Shown in pieces: positions 62,310 through 64,000 of a stretch of 64,000 nucleotides of DNA; positions within the stretch are counted from its first letter, which is position 1, and every line of letters begins with the position of its first letter. A model generated the notes under the pieces. The model saw only the letters and a program-made list of their open reading frames with translations. It searched no databases and was not told the DNA's origin. A program made the position numbers and the translations under genes. The DNA comes from Bradyrhizobium sp. 141 (GTDB lineage: Bacteria; Pseudomonadota; Alphaproteobacteria; Rhizobiales; Xanthobacteraceae), in contig NZ_JADPKR010000094.1 of NCBI RefSeq assembly GCF_023074055.1, positions 186,001 through 250,000 of the forward strand, read 5' to 3'.

Positions 62310-63887
62310 TTACCCCAAAAGCTCAACCGCGCGGTTCGACAATCCCCACGCGCTTCCTGGGCTGCATCTGGAGGCCGAAGGTGGACCAGCAGAGCCGACC
62401 CGCGAGAGCGAGGAATTCCTGGAAGATCTTGCCGTAACCTCCGAACGGTATCGGTCACCGAATTTCGGGTGATCGAAGCCAATGACATTTTCGCCGCCAC
62501 CGCCCAGCAGCCGCAAGCGCTCTTCAACGCTTTCCCGCTCCAGGTCGCACTCATCGATCCGCTTGAGCAACTCGTCCGGCTTCCGACGGCTATTTGCGAT
62601 GGCATATGACAGGCGTTCGATCTCGGTAGTCAACACGCGGCGTCGACGCTCTAGCTTAGCGTGTTCGCTGCCCTTATTCCGATCGTTTTTGCGCTCCTCC
62701 TTCCAGGCACACATCGCCTCTTCAATGGCTTTCGGCGAAAGCAATTTCAGTTGGATTTTGTCGGAAGCATCCTCGAGCAGAACGTCCATGTCAAAGCTAC
62801 GGGTGTGCTCGCAGGTGCTCCGCTGATGCGCGCTCGCGCATGCCGCGCGCGGTGCACCGTTACGCGAGGATTGAGCGATTCGCATGTGGCCATTGCAGAC
62901 GCCACACCGGAGCACACCGGCAAGCGGGTGCTCATTGTTGCGCGGGATCACGACCCGACGCCGCGGGTTGCCAGTCGGTCCGAACATAGATACGGCGCGC
63001 GCGCTACGAACCTCCTGCGTTCGATTCCAGAGCACTTGTGGAACGATCCGCAGCTCTGGTTTTTTGACTACGATATGGCGCTCTTCTGGATTGCGGCGCT
63101 TCTGTTTCTTCTGGGTCTCCGGGTTGAGAATTGTCGAGCGAACGTTCCAATGTATCTCGCCGATATATAGATCGTTGCCGATAATGCCGCGACCATGCCG
63201 ACCGCCTGTGATGCACTGATGATTCCAGGTGGTACGGCCAGCCTTGTTCTTGTGACGAGTTGCCCCTGGTGAGGGCACGCCGTCGCGGATGAGATCAGCG
63301 GCGATAGTTCGGGTCGAGCGGCCCGCTGCATATTCGGTGAAGATGCGGAGCGCTATCTTTGCTTCGTTCTCATCGATCACGCGTTCGCCCGGCGCGCCCG
63401 GCCTCGGTCGATAACCATAGGCGTATGAGCCAGGAATTCTTCCGTTGGCAACAGCGTTGTCATGGCCGCGCCGAACCTTTTCGGCGAGCTGCGGCTTGTA
63501 AATCGTGTTGTAGAGACTTGCGATGCTGATGTCAGTGGCGGTCGCATAGACCCCTTTCTGATCCATCAGCTCAACGCCGTTGAACTCAAAAACCTGCTTG
63601 AGACGCTGGATGGTTGCGGGATCGCGCGACAAGCGGTCGAAATGCTCAACCACGACTACGTCAAAGTCCTGGTTTCTCACACCGTTGAGCAAGCGCTGAT
63701 AGCCGTCCCGCGCACCTTCGGTAAGACCAGATTTTGCGGCATCCACAAGCTCGCCGATGACATCGAGGCCGTTGCGCAATGCGACCTTCCGGCAGAGCAA
63801 TAGCTGACCGTCAATCGAGGTCGCCTTTTGCATGTCGCTGGAATAACGGGCGTATAGTACGGCCGTTTTCTTCGACGCTGTCGTCAT
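62310..63887 (-). pseudogene. Large serine recombinase, second copy, C-terminally truncated
   Basis: A close paralogue of the recombinase at 58368-60071, collinear through the resolvase domain (LYARYSSDMQKATSIDGQ, EHFDRLSRDPATIQ), recombinase domain, zinc ribbon (CGVCNGHM, CASAHQRSTCEHTR) and coiled coil. Identity ends at YRSEV (near 62437). The last 90 or so residues, including the FRNLIDCIVVHPGRKR block, are replaced by about 40 unrelated residues read through a foreign segment. Catalytic residues persist, but C-terminal DNA-binding is probably impaired. It marks an older or second element. Confidence 0.88.
62323..62437 (-). pseudogene. C-terminal remnant of an unidentified gene upstream of the HNH fragment
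   Basis: On the minus strand, a frame ending in TGA at 62323-62325 encodes a coherent-looking C-terminus (FGGYGKIFQEFLALAG to QPRKRVGIVEPRG). It has no start and begins at the point where the second recombinase loses homology to the first (about 62437). It would have preceded the HNH gene in its original operon. Identity unknown. Confidence 0.35.
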
Positions 63888-64000
63888 GCCGGTCCTTTAT
63901 CGGCTGCCCCGAGCCGTGATTTTCATCCCGTGCGACCTGACGTCCGATAGCGCGCGCCAACTCAAACCAGATTTCCTCATTGTCCGGATTATCCCAGCTC
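63811..64000 (-). CDS. Small recombinase-associated protein, second copy (cut by window edge)
   Basis: The minus-strand frame at the right edge encodes SWDNPDNEEIWFELARAIGRQVARDE, nearly the same as the small gene upstream of the first recombinase. After this block the sequence diverges. The stop no longer coincides with the recombinase ATG, and the frame continues about 75 bases into the recombinase gene. The N-terminus is beyond the window. Confidence 0.55.
   Translation of the reverse strand, partial: SWDNPDNEEIWFELARAIGRQVARDENHGSGQPIKDRHDDSVEENGRTIRPLFQRHAKGDLD

Larger units (their letters stand above)
58388..64000. mobile_element. Genomic island / integrative element inserted in ybgC (left end; right end outside window)
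   Basis: The left junction is at about 58388-58390, where ybgC homology stops. The element carries a complete large serine recombinase next to the junction and reading toward it, a small coupled gene, a two-gene winged-helix/nucleotidyltransferase module, an HNH nuclease fragment and a second, truncated recombinase. It contains none of the palindromic repeats common elsewhere in the window. No phage structural or conjugation genes are seen before the window ends. Sub-parts may have arrived separately. Confidence 0.75.

Overview
The window looks like chromosomal DNA of a Bradyrhizobium-like alphaproteobacterium. It is GC-rich and has typical Rhizobiales gene neighbourhoods: tkt-gap-pgk-fba, DUF4164-zapA-6S RNA-5-FCL, rcdA/rpmE/ABC exporter and yebC-ruvC-ruvA-ruvB-ybgC. 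At least eight families of short palindromic intergenic repeats fill the gaps between genes. This assignment rests on recalled gene families and synteny, not on a database search.

Layout. 1-5.1 kb: the end of a 3-hydroxybutyrate dehydrogenase, a TauE/SafE permease, a flippase, a small secreted Cys-rich protein, a DsbD-alpha-like periplasmic protein and YqgE. 5.3-14.9 kb: a TfdA/TauD-type dioxygenase, two short-chain dehydrogenases, a CsbD-like protein, an SGNH/DUF459 protein that lacks catalytic residues, an MltB-type transglycosylase, galU and a diguanylate cyclase. 15-24 kb: a large PAS-GGDEF-EAL protein, a quinone oxidoreductase, DUF1192, an HxlR regulator facing a gutted SDR pseudogene, a strong small-RNA candidate, rcdA, rpmE and an MsbA-like exporter. 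24-37 kb: a MotA/MotB-like stator pair not linked to flagellar genes, a CFA-synthase-like methyltransferase, a frameshifted autotransporter, an RND efflux pump and a lone AAA ATPase. 37-50 kb: suhB, a Sel1-repeat protein, a ThiE-like protein, both classes of fructose-bisphosphate aldolase, pgk, gap and tkt (central carbon metabolism, all on the minus strand), then DUF4164, zapA, 6S RNA, 5-FCL and a YmdB-type phosphoesterase. 50-58.3 kb: two soluble chemotaxis receptors sharing a C-terminal sensory domain (one also carries a PilZ-like domain), yebC, ruvCAB and a Tat-type metallophosphoesterase.

From about 58,388 to the right edge lies an integrated element. It interrupts ybgC after codon 27-28, at the conserved thioesterase motif, and so separates ruvCAB from the tol-pal genes expected next. 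The element carries a full-length large serine recombinase whose last codons and stop lie in host ybgC DNA. It also carries a small coupled protein, a two-gene winged-helix plus nucleotidyltransferase module (AbiE-like toxin-antitoxin architecture) with nested palindromes at its promoter, a fragment of an HNH endonuclease resembling the N-terminus of the CBASS effector Cap5, and a second serine recombinase cut at its C-terminus. The nucleotidyltransferase and the HNH gene are fused tail to tail, each having lost its 3' end. This marks the region as a site of repeated insertion and decay of defence cargo, and it is the most interesting part of the window.
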